A DNA stretch of 64,000 nt from Rhipicephalus microplus (GCF_043290135.1 NC_134700.1:83246500-83310499), one strand, 5' to 3'; shown: positions 11,540-22,556, counted from the stretch's first letter. Translations and numbers: made by a program. Notes: generated by a model not told the origin, from the letters alone.

Positions 11540-11860
11540 AGCCCCCTATTCGAGAACTTTCTCCTGCACAAAAGAAAGTTGTCCTTGCTTTGGCCCGCGA
11601 AACATGCGACATACTTTTTGCAAGCAGAGTGCGATTTTGCCCCCTGCGAGCATGCAGTCGATGCTCGACGTGTCCTGGCACATGCGGGGCGACTGTGCTG
11701 ATAGCGCATGTACAGGCCAAAGTGCATGGATCGACCTGAAAGTGTCGTCCAGCCACCCGGTTCCCATGCTCCAGCGCATGCGTCACCAACTTTAAGTTCA
11801 ACTTTAAGTTCAACTTTAAGCCATGTTGCTTGCGTGCCGGATGGTCCTCAACAAAAACAC
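11540..11860 (-). pseudogene. Pogo/Tigger transposase N-terminal helix-turn-helix remnant
   Basis: The minus strand reads LVTHALEHGNRVAGRHFQVD, the typical start of a pogo/Tigger DNA-binding domain (compare the better-preserved copy at 30601-30867). After a frame change it reads FRGPKQGQLSFVQEKVLE, the next conserved block of the same domain. Just before it the residues LKLN are repeated because a 12-bp unit (AACTTTAAGTTC) is present nearly three times at 11788-11820. The DDE catalytic part is absent. Confidence 0.65.
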
Positions 11861-12145
11861 AGTGTCGAATGGCAGGACACACACGTTGCAGGTGCACAAC
11901 GAAATGGGATTCGTTGCACTTCGGTTTTTTTTTTTTTTTTTTTTCTGTGCTTGTGTGGTGCTATAGGCTAAAGGTTTCTTCTGCGTTCGACAGATGGCGC
12001 TATGCTGCAAAAGGCGCGACTATTAAATTTCAATTGACATAGTCCGGGCTCACGCTTCTTGCAGCTGTTTACTATGAGAAACAATTTAAACACCGACCAA
12101 AAAATTGCGTGAAGATGTGTAAACCCAGTGTGTCGGAACCAACTT

Positions 12146-12185
12146 ATTATTTATTTATTTATATATTTATTTATTTATTTATTTG
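12146..12185. repeat. (TTTA)n microsatellite, tail of the CR1/L2-like copy
   Basis: About ten TTTA units. On the element's coding strand this is an (AAAT)n tail, the expected 3' end of a CR1/L2-type insertion. Confidence 0.85.
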
Positions 12186-12689
12186 CAATACTGCCAGTCT
12201 TTACTGAGACCATGGCAGGTGGGCACTCTGTATTGATGCTATGATTGCTCATCATAGTAAAGAAACTTTAATACAGAACATAAAAGCAACACCAACCTCG
12301 CACTTTGTACATTAGCAATATTTACACAATATAATAAACAAAATACAATTGCATACGAAAATGGCAAGTTTAACAATAAGGCCACTTACATGGCTGTTTA
12401 CAGAACATACCAGTAGAACGTACTGTTTTCATTACCATTGCCACTGGGTATTTAAAGAAGCTAAGAATTGTTTTTAATTTCTAATTCAAACTGAGACAAT
12501 TACTCAGTGTTGGTGATGTGAGGGGCCAACATGTTCCATTTGCGAATAGCAACCGGAAAAAAAAGAATATTTAAATACATCAGTGTTGCATTTGTATTGT
12601 ACTAATATGTGTGTATGTTTGTGTCTTGTGGCTCGTGTTTGTGAATAAGACATGTAACTTAAAATGTCTATTTTAAAGTAATTGTGCAG

Positions 12690-15198
12690 GAGTTTGTCAA
12701 AAAAATTTTAGACATGCCTGCTTTGCTCGTACTTCTAGCGTAGGAAGTTCAGAAAGAGTTAGCAGACTAGTGGGTGAGTGTTCACGTTTATATTTACTTT
12801 GGATGAGTCTTATGGCTTTCCTCTGTACTGCTTCAATTTTCTTTATGCTTGTGCGGGTGTGAGGAAACCACACTGTACTTCCGTATTCGAGGATAAGCCT
12901 GACGAATGTTTTGTAGGCTTGGAGCTTTGTTGGCATTGTTGCCATTTGAAGACATTTGAAGTGATCTGCGAAGAAAAAAGTAATTTTTGCATGGCAGATG
13001 AAGTAATGTTTCTAATGTGCTCGTCCCACCTTAAGTCGGACATAATTGTTAAGCCTAGGTATTTATGTTTGTGTACTGTGCTCAAAGCAGTGCCATTTAT
13101 AGTGTAGGAAAAGTTTGATGGCTCTCCCTTCCTTGTTATCATCATACAAGCTGATTTTTTTAAATTGATTGTCATCTGCCAGTTTGAACACCATTCAGAA
13201 ATAGCAGAGAATGATTTGTTGAGCGAATAGTGATCTTGGTCCGTTATAATTTCTCTATAGATGGTACAGTCATCTGCGAATAACTTTATTTTACAGTCTA
13301 TATTAGTAGATATGTTATTAATATACACGAGGAATAACAAGGGCCCGAGCACGGAACCCTGGGGCACTCCTGACGTAACTGGTACAATATTTGATGCAAT
13401 GTTTTCGACAACAACAAACTGAGACCTATTAGACAAAAACTCACGCACCCAAGCAACAGTTTCTTCGTCCCTGATGTTTTGTAGTTTAGCGATTACGAGC
13501 GTTTAGCGAGAGTGGTGTGACAAACGCAATGAAACGCTTTTGAAAAGTCATGTAAGATTATGTCCGTTTGGCTGTGATTGTCAATACCTAGGGCAAGGTC
13601 GTGTATGACCTCAGTCAGCTGCATCATGGTCGATAAACCCCTACGAAATCCATGCTGGTTGGGGGACAGCATGCCCTCATTTTCGAAAAAAGTTGTTAAA
13701 TGTTTTAAGACTATATGCTCGAGTAGTTTGCATACCATGCTCGTTAAAGATATCGGTCTGAAATTAGATTCAATGAATTTATCTCCCATTTAAAAATTTT
13801 AATAATTTTAGCTATTTTTCAATCTTCTGGTCGTCTTGATGTTGAAAGTGATTTACGGAAAATACTGCCGAGATATCTGCTACATCATTCTGCGTATCTT
13901 TTCAGAAATTGGTTAGGTATATTATCCGGACCACACGCTTTCTTAGTATCTAGAGCAAGCAGAAGATTAAAAACACCAGTGTCTGTGATAACGAGAGGGT
14001 CCATCACAGACACCGCGCGTGGAACCGATTCCGGCATGACGCCATTATCTCTCGTAAAAACCGAAAGAAAGAACTGGTTATATCTGTTGGCTTTATCAAA
14101 TTTTTCAAGTGACGATAGTTGAGTGGTGAGCGTGTTCTTTCGGCGAAAGTGTTTACAAAATCTTTGAGAATTACATTTGAGAAAGCTAGGGAGTACAGTA
14201 TTGAAATAGTGTTGTTTCGCTTCCTTGGATTTTCGTTTAAAATTTTTTTGCGGCAAGCGCAAGTCTGGCGGTGCTATTTAAGTCATTTCCAGCAGCCTTG
14301 TTAACTTTCCGTAATCTTTTGAGTTGGCGCTTTGCGTGTATTACTTCACGAGAAATTCACGGGTTATATTTAATGTCTTTTTCAGTTTGACGGGAATAAA
14401 ATTTATTACACAGTGTGACACTATGTTTTTGAAGCGCAACCAGACAGCATTTACATCAGTGAAAGGATCTGAGGCCAGTGCCAAAAACTCATGGTATTCT
14501 TTAGCTAGATAGGTTTGTATGTGGTCGTCGTCAGCTTTATTGAAATCGATTATGGTTTGAGCTGCATTTTGCACTGATATTTTATAACCTAGAGGCAAAA
14601 TACACATCGGAATATTATGGTCGGATATTCCTTCTATTACCTCAACCTTCACCTGTTCTAAGAAAAAATTACTGCTTAGTAAAATTAGGTCGAGTATACT
14701 TCGACACTCGCTTTGCTTCCTTGTGGGGCTTTTCATGATTTGGCAAAGGTTAAAGTTTAACATCATGTCGAGATGGGTTTCTGAAGCCTTTGATGTGTAC
14801 TGCATGGTAGACCAATTAAAGTGGGGAAGGTTAAAGTCACCCATGAGAATGAAGCGGCAGATTCGAGCATGCTGCTGCAAGTACTTTTGTATCGCAATAA
14901 TGGATTCATGGCCACATGCGGGACTTCGATAGATACCACCAATGACCATACTTGTGCCATTTGTGTTAATCTTACAGAAAATTGCCTTGGCATCAGTTAC
15001 CTCTGCAAAATGACCAGTGGGATTGATTTCTTTATAGCTAAGGCTACGCCTCCACCACGTGATTGCTTGTCTTTCCGAACGAGTATATAGTTTGGGGGAG
15101 TAATTTCATCACTCGAGATGAGCGGGGATAAGCATGTTTCAGTCATTGCTTATATATCTGGTTCACGATCGAGCAATAAGTTTTCAAACGCCTGTACC
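12690..15198 (-). pseudogene. CR1/L2-like ORF2: endonuclease plus reverse transcriptase
   Basis: Minus strand. The AP-endonuclease part reads AMTETCLSPL, RGGGVALAIKK, GGIYRSPACG (14949), MGDFNLPHFNW and SDHNIP. The reverse transcriptase follows: FRPISLTSMVCKLLEH and NQHGFR (13789-13640), ILHDFSKAFH, SGVPQGSVLGPLLFLVYIN, the catalytic FADD (13269-13280), and LEYGSTVWFPHT near the end. The catalytic motifs are intact in sequence, but the frame is broken into at least five segments (breaks near 14950, 14300, 13840, 13490 and 12900). There is no RNase H, as expected for CR1/L2. Confidence 0.9.
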
Positions 15199-16041
15199 TT
15201 ATTCAGGATGCTTCGAGCGTTTATGTTTAGCAGAGTTATTTTTTCTTGTGCTGGTTATGCCGAGATCCTGGATGGTACGCATCCTTTTTCTTTCTTCTAC
15301 ACTCTCGTCCTTTTTTTGAGCTATTTTTTCATGCTTTCTTATTTCAGCTTTGTCATTCTTTTGGTCATCCCAGATGTAAACACGGTTATTGATGAACAGC
15401 TTGTTGTACACTAATGACACCTTGTCTTTGTTTTCACGGTTTTGCTTAGCACTGTCCCAGAGTTTCTTGCCGGTTTCTCTAAGTTTTTGTGAGAAGTCTT
15501 CTCCTATTTAATAATCCGTATTTTTCAGCTTGAAGCCGTTTTTGAGTATGGCATTTTTACTTCTTTCGTCAAGTAATTTAAGTATGACTGGCCTCGTCTT
15601 GTTTGGTCCCCTTTTTCCTACGCGATGTATGCACTTGATGGCCACAGGTTCGAGTTCAAGAGTTTTTGTGATTATTCCCCCGTTTACGACCTCTGCAAGC
15701 GCTTCGCTAGTTTCATCTTCCGCTTCTAGTATACCATAAACTATTAGGTTTGACATTCTGCTGCGATTTTCTAGGTCATCTATTCTCGCTTTGAGGCTTT
15801 TAATTACTTTAGTCATGCCATTCATTTGTTCATGGCATGCAAGGACTTCAGCTTCAAGTTTCGTAATGACATCAAGCTTGCCATCTATATCTGCTAGACG
15901 CTTTTCTTTAATATCTTTAATGTCCGAAGCTATTTCGGTAAATTGTATGGCGATTTCCTTCAAGTCGGGACCAGGGTGGCTTTCAATATCTCCACCCATC
16001 AGTAATAGCTTCCTAAGAGATGTCATGCACAATTCATACAC
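15199..16041 (-). pseudogene. CR1/L2-like ORF1 with N-terminal 2A-like motif
   Basis: A 280-codon frame from the ATG at 16041, interrupted by one in-frame TAA near 15508. Residues 12-25 read LLLMGGDIESHPGP, close to the ribosome-skipping 2A consensus DxExNPGP but with H in place of N. Then come a heptad-rich coiled coil (about 45-105, ending LKARIDDLENRSR), an RNA-binding-like segment (NLIVYGI ... IHRVGKRGPNKTRPVILKL) and a C-terminal block with KLFINNRVYIW. This architecture fits the nucleic-acid chaperone ORF1 of L1/CR1-type elements. Confidence 0.82.
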
Positions 16042-16130
16042 AGCACTACACTGTCATGGGCACGGCAATACCAACAAGAAACGGTCACTTGAGCGGATTA
16101 ATTTTCCAAACCGCTTTCTTCCCTGCGAAA

Positions 16131-16475
16131 TGTAGGCAAAGGGACAATTTGAGAACCCTATGTCGACGGTACTGCCCTGCCCAGTGACAGTTGGTCCCTC
16201 TTGGAGCAGATAAATAGCAGGTGGTGCAGACGCAAGGTGGCGCTCTACAGCAGGTAAGTAGGTGCATGTGCTGGTGGGCTGATTCAGCTGATAGTCCAAG
16301 ATCGGTGTTGGCATCGTCGATGCGTGGTCGTTCTGTGCTTGCCGGTCCAGCGCAGTCGCAGCAGCCCCGGTAGTGCCGAGGCGCACATCGCCTCAGCCAA
16401 TCAGCAGGCCTAAGACGAACTGCAAAATGTAGGCGAAGAGACAATTTGAGATCCGCATGTCGACGGTATTGCCGT
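16131..16475. repeat. Partial tandem repeat in the 5' UTR of the CR1/L2-like copy (297-bp period)
   Basis: The segment TGTAGGCAAAGGGACAATTT (16131) recurs as TGTAGGCGAAGAGACAATTT (16428), and similarity continues through ATGTCGACGGTA. The unit is 297 bp; the second copy is cut after about 50 bases at the end of the element. Repeated 5' UTR units are a known promoter arrangement in non-LTR elements. Confidence 0.75.
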
Positions 16476-16481
16476 ACCCTT

Positions 16482-16928
16482 GGTTCCTTCCTCAGGGGGA
16501 ACTGGGGCTATGTCGCAGTAGTGTTTTTAAAGTACCCGCAGGGCGGTTAATAACCCCCCTCTCTCTCTCTTTCCTGTTTTGCCGCAAAACATAATCCGTG
16601 TGTATATACTGGGGGAAAGGTTCTCTCGGCGGTTAAATCGCCGAGAGAACCCGAGAGACCTTCCGAGAGACCTTCCCCTCTCTCATTCTTCTGTTTTGCC
16701 ACTTAGCATAGTCCGTGTGTTCTCTCCGAAGCCTTCCCCGGTGTTTACACACGAACTACGCTCGCGCGAACCCTTTCTCCGAAGCCTTCCCCGGTGTTAC
16801 ACATGGACTACGCTCCACAGCTAAGCAGGAGAGAGAGAGCTGGTGGTGTCATTAACCGCCCCTCGAGTGCTTTGAAGACGCCGCTGCAACCTAGCCCCGG
16901 TCCCCCCTGAAGAAAGAACCAAGTCGGT
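16482..16928. repeat. Foldback block: long inverted repeat with tandem subrepeats and a perfect 13-bp hairpin
   Basis: The outer arms 16482-16556 and about 16848-16927 are reverse complements at roughly 80% (both contain GGGGCTA and GGGCGGTTAAT words). Between them, a unit of about 53 bp (CTCCGAAGCCTTCCCCGGTG) occurs twice (16725 and 16778) and is partly mirrored on the left. At 16619-16651 GGTTCTCTCGGCG and CGCCGAGAGAACC form a perfect stem around GTTAAAT. A hammerhead-like core (CTGAAGA, stem AGAACC/GGTTCT, GAAA; 16907-16935) lies at the right edge. Probably a non-autonomous foldback or Penelope terminal repeat. Confidence 0.6.
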
Positions 16929-17460
16929 TCTGAAACTTCAGGTTTATGCATCTTCACACACTTTTTGGTTGTAGTTTAAATCGTTTTCCACTTACATACC
17001 CAACCAGACAGACATCTGTCGAATGTTTACATTTAGGCTCTTTAGTGTGGTTGTTGAACTATGTTTTGATTTTTGCACAGATACATTGAAAAACATTTTT
17101 TTTTTTTTCAAGGACCAAAGTGAGCTCATTATGCGATTTAATATGGTATTGAATGCAGGACTTGAACTGCAGTCTTTTAGCACCAACGTCTGATGTTGTA
17201 ATCCCTACATCACAGGTGCATGCTCATCAGGTGGAATAGAGCGCACTTGAGAAGGTCCTGCATGCAAGCAGATGTGCTTAGTCAATCGGCGCGTTTATTG
17301 CAATGCTTATAGTTCATGTAGAAATTCTTTGTTCAAGCTAGCACATTGAGGCTTCTAGCTTGTTTTTCAAAGCGCTGAATAAGGATCATTGAGTCACCTG
17401 TATGCTATTCATGTTGATAACGATAAAACTACTTAATTTCTGCCATGATTTTATTTGTAG

Positions 17461-17652
17461 TGCTGGGACACGCGTCTGCGGATAGAGCTGTCTCGTGCCA
17501 TCAAGTGCCCCTCGGTGCAGTACCATTTGGCAGGCACCAAGAAGGTGCAGCAAGTGCTGGCACAGCCCGATGTCCTTGAACGCTTCTTCACCAACAAAGT
17601 GATTGCCAACAGCATACGTGCCACCTTCACGGGGCTCTACTCCCTCGACCTG
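17461..17652 (+). CDS. GSS: Glutathione synthetase, internal exon C
   Basis: 192-bp exon, acceptor TTATTTGTAG (ends 17460), donor GTGAGC (17653), phase 0 at both ends. It encodes 64 residues, CWDTRLRIELSRAIKCPSVQ, then YHLAGTKKVQQVL and RATFTGLYSLDL. AGTKKVQQ and the ATFxGLYSLD block are hallmarks of eukaryotic glutathione synthetase. It is the longest exon in the window and is followed by an 18.3-kb intron. There are no stops or frameshifts. Confidence 0.96.
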
Positions 17653-19062
17653 GTGAGCACCTTCGATTATATCATTTATTGCGAAAACGTTCAAGAGCCT
17701 GAACCTCAGTTCACCTCGTATGCCCATTCCATGCTGTCACAGTTTCTCAAATAGTAGGGCCATGACGTGTAAAACATCGTGTCGCATCATTTTCCCCCAT
17801 ATAGTCATGCCACTGTTGCACTGCTAAAACAAAATAGCTCCATGACTTCATTCCCCATTGCTACTGGCAAACACGCACTGCGGTCTACAGACACATGGGC
17901 TGGCGCTCTCATGCATCGATCGCATCAAAATTAGTACGTATGTTTACGTTTGTGCAAAAGTGAATATTTGGTTTTGAGTAAATTTGAAGGAAATGGTTTA
18001 TTACCAAAAATCATTTAGAATCGAATTCGAATACTACATATTGCATGTTATAAGAGAAATGAGCATATTTGTCATGACTCTAATAACCTGCACAATACTT
18101 TTTTTAACTGAAACAAGGCATGTACAAATGTCCTTACTTCTTTTGTTTAACGAGAAGTGGGAGCAGCTTTGAGTAGCAGCAGGAATCGACTTTTGTGAGA
18201 ATGCAAGTGATAACCGCTGAATTTTGTTATGTATTAAAATGTACGGTGCTTGAAACTTCAAAAAAGATGAATAGATGTTGAGGTAATACAGTACAGTATT
18301 ATATCCTCATTACAATGTACCTGACTGCAACAGACATTGTGATACTACATACCAATTGGCAGTTTTATGCTGACCTCTTTATTTGTTTCATTGATTGAGC
18401 TTCATTCACTGCGGATTTTAGTGCAACAGAAATTCGCATTTAATTTACTAGAATGTGCAGCCAGCACAGGACTCCCTTACAGCGGACTTTTCTACCGCAG
18501 ACATCCCAAATTCAGCAACTTGAAGCACTGCTTGGCATACTTTTGGGAAGAAAACAGCATGCCGTGATTATTGACATACAGGTTTGAGTATGAAGGCCCC
18601 CAATATCCGGTCTGATCATTGTAATCAATTATGCCCAGTTGAGGCAAAAAAATGCCAGTGTGCAGCGTGCTTGGTCTTGCACTCCAGTGTGCGTATGTCC
18701 GAAATTGCTAAATGCTGCTCTGAGCCGTCGCTGCATGGTGAGCTTGGTCGAGGGATCCACTGCTGATGCCCATACTAGGTATTGAGGAATCAGTGGGCGA
18801 TGTGATTCGTTGCTTGCGACGAAGCACGTTATGGCTTTGTGACAATTGATAATGTGATGCTGTGCCAGCAGTAGTACCGCCTACTACTAGCGTCACTTAA
18901 TGTAAACTTCTGAGCTAGCACACTCTCCCCAAAGAAGTTGAAATGGTCAGCAAAGTGCGGGAGAGGGGGGTGCTATCTCGTAACAGCACTAAAATTCAAA
19001 GTGGTAGTAAAATTTTTGCGCTAGGAAAAAAAAATGCAGTGCGCATGGATTAAAATTTTATT
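17653..19062. other. Start of the 18.3-kb GSS intron, nothing recognised
   Basis: AT-rich, with short ORFs lacking domains. No inverted termini or tRNA-like sequence were seen. Confidence 0.5.
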
Positions 19063-19732
19063 ACAGTGAACCTCATTTTGATCCAGGATTTGTCATAGCT
19101 TTTTATTACTTTTAAAATTGTTGAAAGACTCCTCTTCTGAGTCGATTACAAAAACAGGTTGCCGCATTCCGCTTGAAGTCCGCCGCGGTCTTCTAGCACC
19201 ACAGGCGCAACATCGGCTAGTCTGCTGTGCAGGTCTCTGTCCTTCAAGCACTGAGTGCATTACTAATGCAGCATCCCTTGAATGACCATGGCTCCGTCTC
19301 CTCAGGTACAACGTCCCACGCCTCGGCAACAAAATAGAGCACATGTTGCCGCGACTGCTTCAAGTTTTCTTTGGGTGTTTGTGCTTCCTCATGCATATAC
19401 TGCTCCCATAAATGCTGCAAGGTGGACTTGAATGGCTTATTCTAATACAGGTCAGCAGGGATGCTCGTGCACCTCGCAGGCACGTAAAGCACGTCGGCGT
19501 TGTGCTCCTCGAAGGCATTTGTGGCAGCTTGTGTCTTATGGAGAGGCGCCTAGTCCAACACTATAGTCGGGTACGACTTTAGAAGAGTGAAGAGGCTCTG
19601 CCCAGATGACCGAAGCACAGCAGCCGATTCGCTCCGCGACTAAAGAAATAGTCCTGCTCAAAAAATTGTGACTGCTTATTAAATGTGTATTTGTCGGTGT
19701 AAATAAGATTTGTGTATTATGACGATAGGGTT
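19063..19732 (-). pseudogene. Pogo/Tigger transposase remnant, C-terminal half
   Basis: The minus strand, with several frame changes, reads LHKTQAATNAFEEHNADVLY, VPARCTSI, NKPFKSTLQHLWEQYMHEE and RQHVLYFVAEAWDVVPEET, then SFKGCCISNAL. This is the last part of a DDE_1 (pogo/Tigger) transposase, where the Tigger consensus has CTSxLQPxDxxxNKPFK. The left boundary may be the CAGTGAACCTC terminus at 19068. The upstream part of the transposase is cut off by the hAT-like element at about 19733. Confidence 0.75.
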
Positions 19733-22556
19733 CACACAGACCCTTGAAATCATTGAATGTCCTTGAATTTGATAACATAAATTCAAGGCCCTTGAAACTC
19801 TTTAGGTATAAGTGAGCTCCTTGTAATCCTTGAAAATTTAGTGTACTTTGCTTCAATATAGCAAATGAATGACGTATTTCTGTAAGTCGCACTAATTTTG
19901 AAAGCGCTTTCACTGAGGAATGTTCATGAAAACATGTAGTCTTGACAGGAGAGCAATAGCAGCAAGTTTAGGTTTCAAAACCGGCCGTGCCTGCATCGTC
20001 TGACAACAAATGCAAGCCAGAAATCCAATCCAATCCAGCCCAAGTTATAGTAACGGTCGGTCGATATGTACTCGGTATACTCGGTCCGTGCGTCGGCCTC
20101 GCACATCATCTCTCAGCGGAAGTTCGCGTTTGTGCTGTGTGCAATGCCTGCAACTTTACTTTGACAGGATGACAGATGGAAAGTGCAAGCGCAGCGAATA
20201 TCATTACTAGATGAGGCCGGAGACAAGGAACCCTTATTGAGCGAAGTATGCGGTATGTCAGAAGTCGGTCGACATTGCAACAATGGGAGAGTCGGCGCTG
20301 AAGAACCATCAGAGAAGTGCCCAGCACCAATCCAAAGCTGCAGCAGGCAAGGGCTACTCTTCCGTCACAAGTTTTTTGCAAGCAGCAAATGTCACAGGAA
20401 CAACTTCCCGGCGGGAAAACACAAAAACAACCTCTTAAGCTGCGACCCTTGACAAAGACTGCAGAAGGCATGACTCGGTGACTGAAGCCGAAATTTTGTG
20501 GACGATGAAAGTTGTGTATTCACACTACTCATACAGCTCCAGCAGATCGGTTTCTGAGTTGTTCCGAAAAATTTTTCCGGATAGCGATATAGGGAGAAGC
20601 TTCACTTGCTCGAAAAGAAAAATCCGCATACGTCAGGTGTCAATGTCAACGCCCTTTTTTCCCTTCTCAACTCTTGGACATGATGAAGAAATCTGAACAT
20701 TTGTTGTCCTTTTTGATGAAACATTAAACGAATACCTGCAAAGAAAACAGCTTGATGTTCACGTCAGACTGTGAAACAATTCTGAGGTGACGACAAGGTA
20801 TTTGACATTAGCATTCATGGGCCACAGCACAGCAAACGACCTCATGAAGAATTTGATAAAAGCGCTGGCGTCCTTTCTGATGAGCAAAATTGTTCAGCTT
20901 TCCATAGATGGCTCCAATGTCAACTGAAGCCTTCTCTACAGGTTCCAGCAGCACATGAAAAATGACTTTCAAGTTCAGTGTTTGGATATTGGATTATGTG
21001 GCCTTCACACAGTGTATAATGCCCACAAAGCTGAAATGCACGCAACGGGCGGGCCAGTTGACGCATGTTTGTCCAGCTTATTCTCACTCTTTCATGGTGC
21101 ACCGGCCAGGCAAGAAGATTTTATTTGAGAGACAAGGAGCAGTGTGTTTCCACTTCCTTTTGTATCTCACTGTTGCATCGAGAATGTGCCCGTACTAGAA
21201 AGAGCCCTGGCCACATGGGAGCATTTGAAGCAATACACTGAAGCAGTGAGTGGCCACAGGCTGCACGTGCCAAAATGCAGAGCATATGAAAATGTCAGTG
21301 CTTTTTTAAATGACCAGCTTGCACTTGCAAAACTGAACTTTTTCTCAAATGTTGCCATGGTTGTGCAGCCTTGCCTGACTGTATTTCATAGTGATTCTCC
21401 GAAGACGTTTTGCTGGCAAAAGAACTTGAAAGTGTTCTGAGGAGCCTTCTGGCAAGGTTCTTAAAGTGCTGTGTAACGACAAAAGCCACTAGATTCGCGA
21501 AGCTGCTGTGAATTGATGTTGAAGATGCTGCCGTTTACACAGAACTTGAGAAGGTGGATGTTGTGCGTGCAGCTGAAAATATTTTAAAATGCTGCAAAGC
21601 GAGCGCCAAGTGTATTCTCAAGTTTAGGTATGAGTGCCGGAAGTTCCTCATGAACATGATCCTGAAAGTCATGGAGAGAATTCCCCTGAGGTAGGTACCC
21701 TGTCGTTCGTGGGTTGTCATGTTTCGACCCCACATAGATGTCCAAGACCGACATGTGCCTTGGGAAGCTAAAAATTGTGCTTAACTGCCTAATCGACAAC
21801 AGGCTTCTCTCTAAGCACAAACGCGACATTGTGTGCACACAGTACATTCAATTTTGCCTAGAAAAATGACATGAACTACAAAACTATCAAAAAGATTATG
21901 AATGTCTTGACAGTTCTTTCGTGCGGCTGCTGAAGCACGACGCTTCATTCTTGCAATTATGGGCTGTGGTGAAACTACTTCTCCACCTAAGCCATGGGCA
22001 GACCTCAGTGAAAAGAGGCTTCTGCATCAACAAGCAGGTTGCGTTCGAAAATTTGGCAGAGCTGTTGTATATTTATCAACGAGTTCTCCGCGAGGCTGTG
22101 AAAAGCCATGGGGACCTGCTGAACATTCCTATTTCAAAAGAGTTGAAGGCGTCAGTGGGCCAAGCCCGGCATAGGAATGCCGCTTAACTAGACGAACAAA
22201 AGAAACACGCACTGTCACGGCAGGCAGCTTCGAAGAGAAAAGAGCTCGAGCAAGAGCTTGATAAGATGCACGGAAGGAAGTCAAAACTACCAAGTGCCTG
22301 CTGGAATCTGCGGACCATTTTTTGGAAGAAGCTGAAGCGGAAAACGACCTTACCTATTTAATCAAGGCAAACACCTTTTGTCGAACTGCTAAAGGAGCTG
22401 GAAATAGCTTTTGTGGAAAAAGAAATCCACGCGAAAACTGTGCTGCTTCCATAAGTCTTTCAAGCAAATAAAATTTTGCTAACCCTCCTGGAATCTTGCA
22501 ATTTTTCATCCTTGAAATCCTTGAAAACTCCTTCAATTTTTAGTCAAATATTCTGT
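19733..22556 (+). mobile_element. hAT-like DNA transposon, decayed
   Basis: It contains the transposase pseudogene described next. Both margins carry CCTTGAAATC/CCTTGAAAA words (19743-19840 and 22500-22535) in the same orientation, which may be subterminal transposase-binding repeats. Clean terminal inverted repeats and an 8-bp duplication could not be fixed, so the borders are approximate. It interrupts the Tigger remnant on its left. Confidence 0.6.
20020..22330 (+). pseudogene. hAT-like transposase pseudogene
   Basis: Through many stops and shifts the plus strand keeps blocks in order: TEAEILWTMKVVYSHYSY (20482), FDETLNEYLQRKQLDVHVR (about 20715), IVQLSIDGSNVN (about 20890), HTVYNAHKAEMHATGGPVDA (about 21005), FPLPFVSHCCIENVPVLERA (21147) and LWAVVKLLLHLSHGQTSVKR, GFCINKQ (about 21957-22040), then a charged coiled-coil tail with SKRKELEQELDK. 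I recognise these blocks from an animal family of hAT-type transposases ending in an LSHGQxxVERGF dimerisation-like motif; assignment below superfamily is uncertain. Clearly non-functional. Confidence 0.7.

Larger units (their letters stand above)
12140..16475 (-). mobile_element. CR1/L2-like non-LTR retrotransposon copy 1, near full length
   Basis: On the minus strand the order is: tandem-repeat 5' UTR (16131-16475), ORF1 (16041-15199), ORF2 with AP-type endonuclease and reverse transcriptase (about 15198-12690), a 3' UTR of about 0.5 kb, and an (AAAT)n tail (12146-12185). This is the layout of a Jockey-superfamily CR1/L2-type element. The reading frames have only a few stops and shifts, so the copy is younger than most others here. 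It sits inside the pogo/Tigger-like element. Confidence 0.88.
11359..17146 (-). mobile_element. Pogo/Tigger-like DNA transposon split by a CR1/L2-like retrotransposon
   Basis: The left end CCGTATTTACTTGCATAATG (11359) and right end (minus strand from 17146) CCATATTAAATCGCATAATG form divergent terminal inverted repeats. Both are flanked by TA (11357-11358 and 17147-17148), the usual target duplication of this superfamily. Left of the inserted retrotransposon lies a minus-strand pogo-type DNA-binding domain (11540-11860). Once the insert (12140-16475) and the foldback block (16482-16928) are set aside, little more than 1.2 kb of the original element is left, so it was already internally deleted. 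Confidence 0.65.

Noticed and set aside
16241..16262. CAG/GTAAGTA as a recursive splice point in intron 2
   Set aside because: It lies inside the 5' UTR of a relatively young retrotransposon and lacks a polypyrimidine tract just upstream.
16907..16939. Second hammerhead ribozyme
   Set aside because: The CTGAAGA, stem II (perfect 6 bp) and GAAA are present, but I could not form helix III or a cleavage triplet upstream; kept only as a core-like motif within the foldback block.
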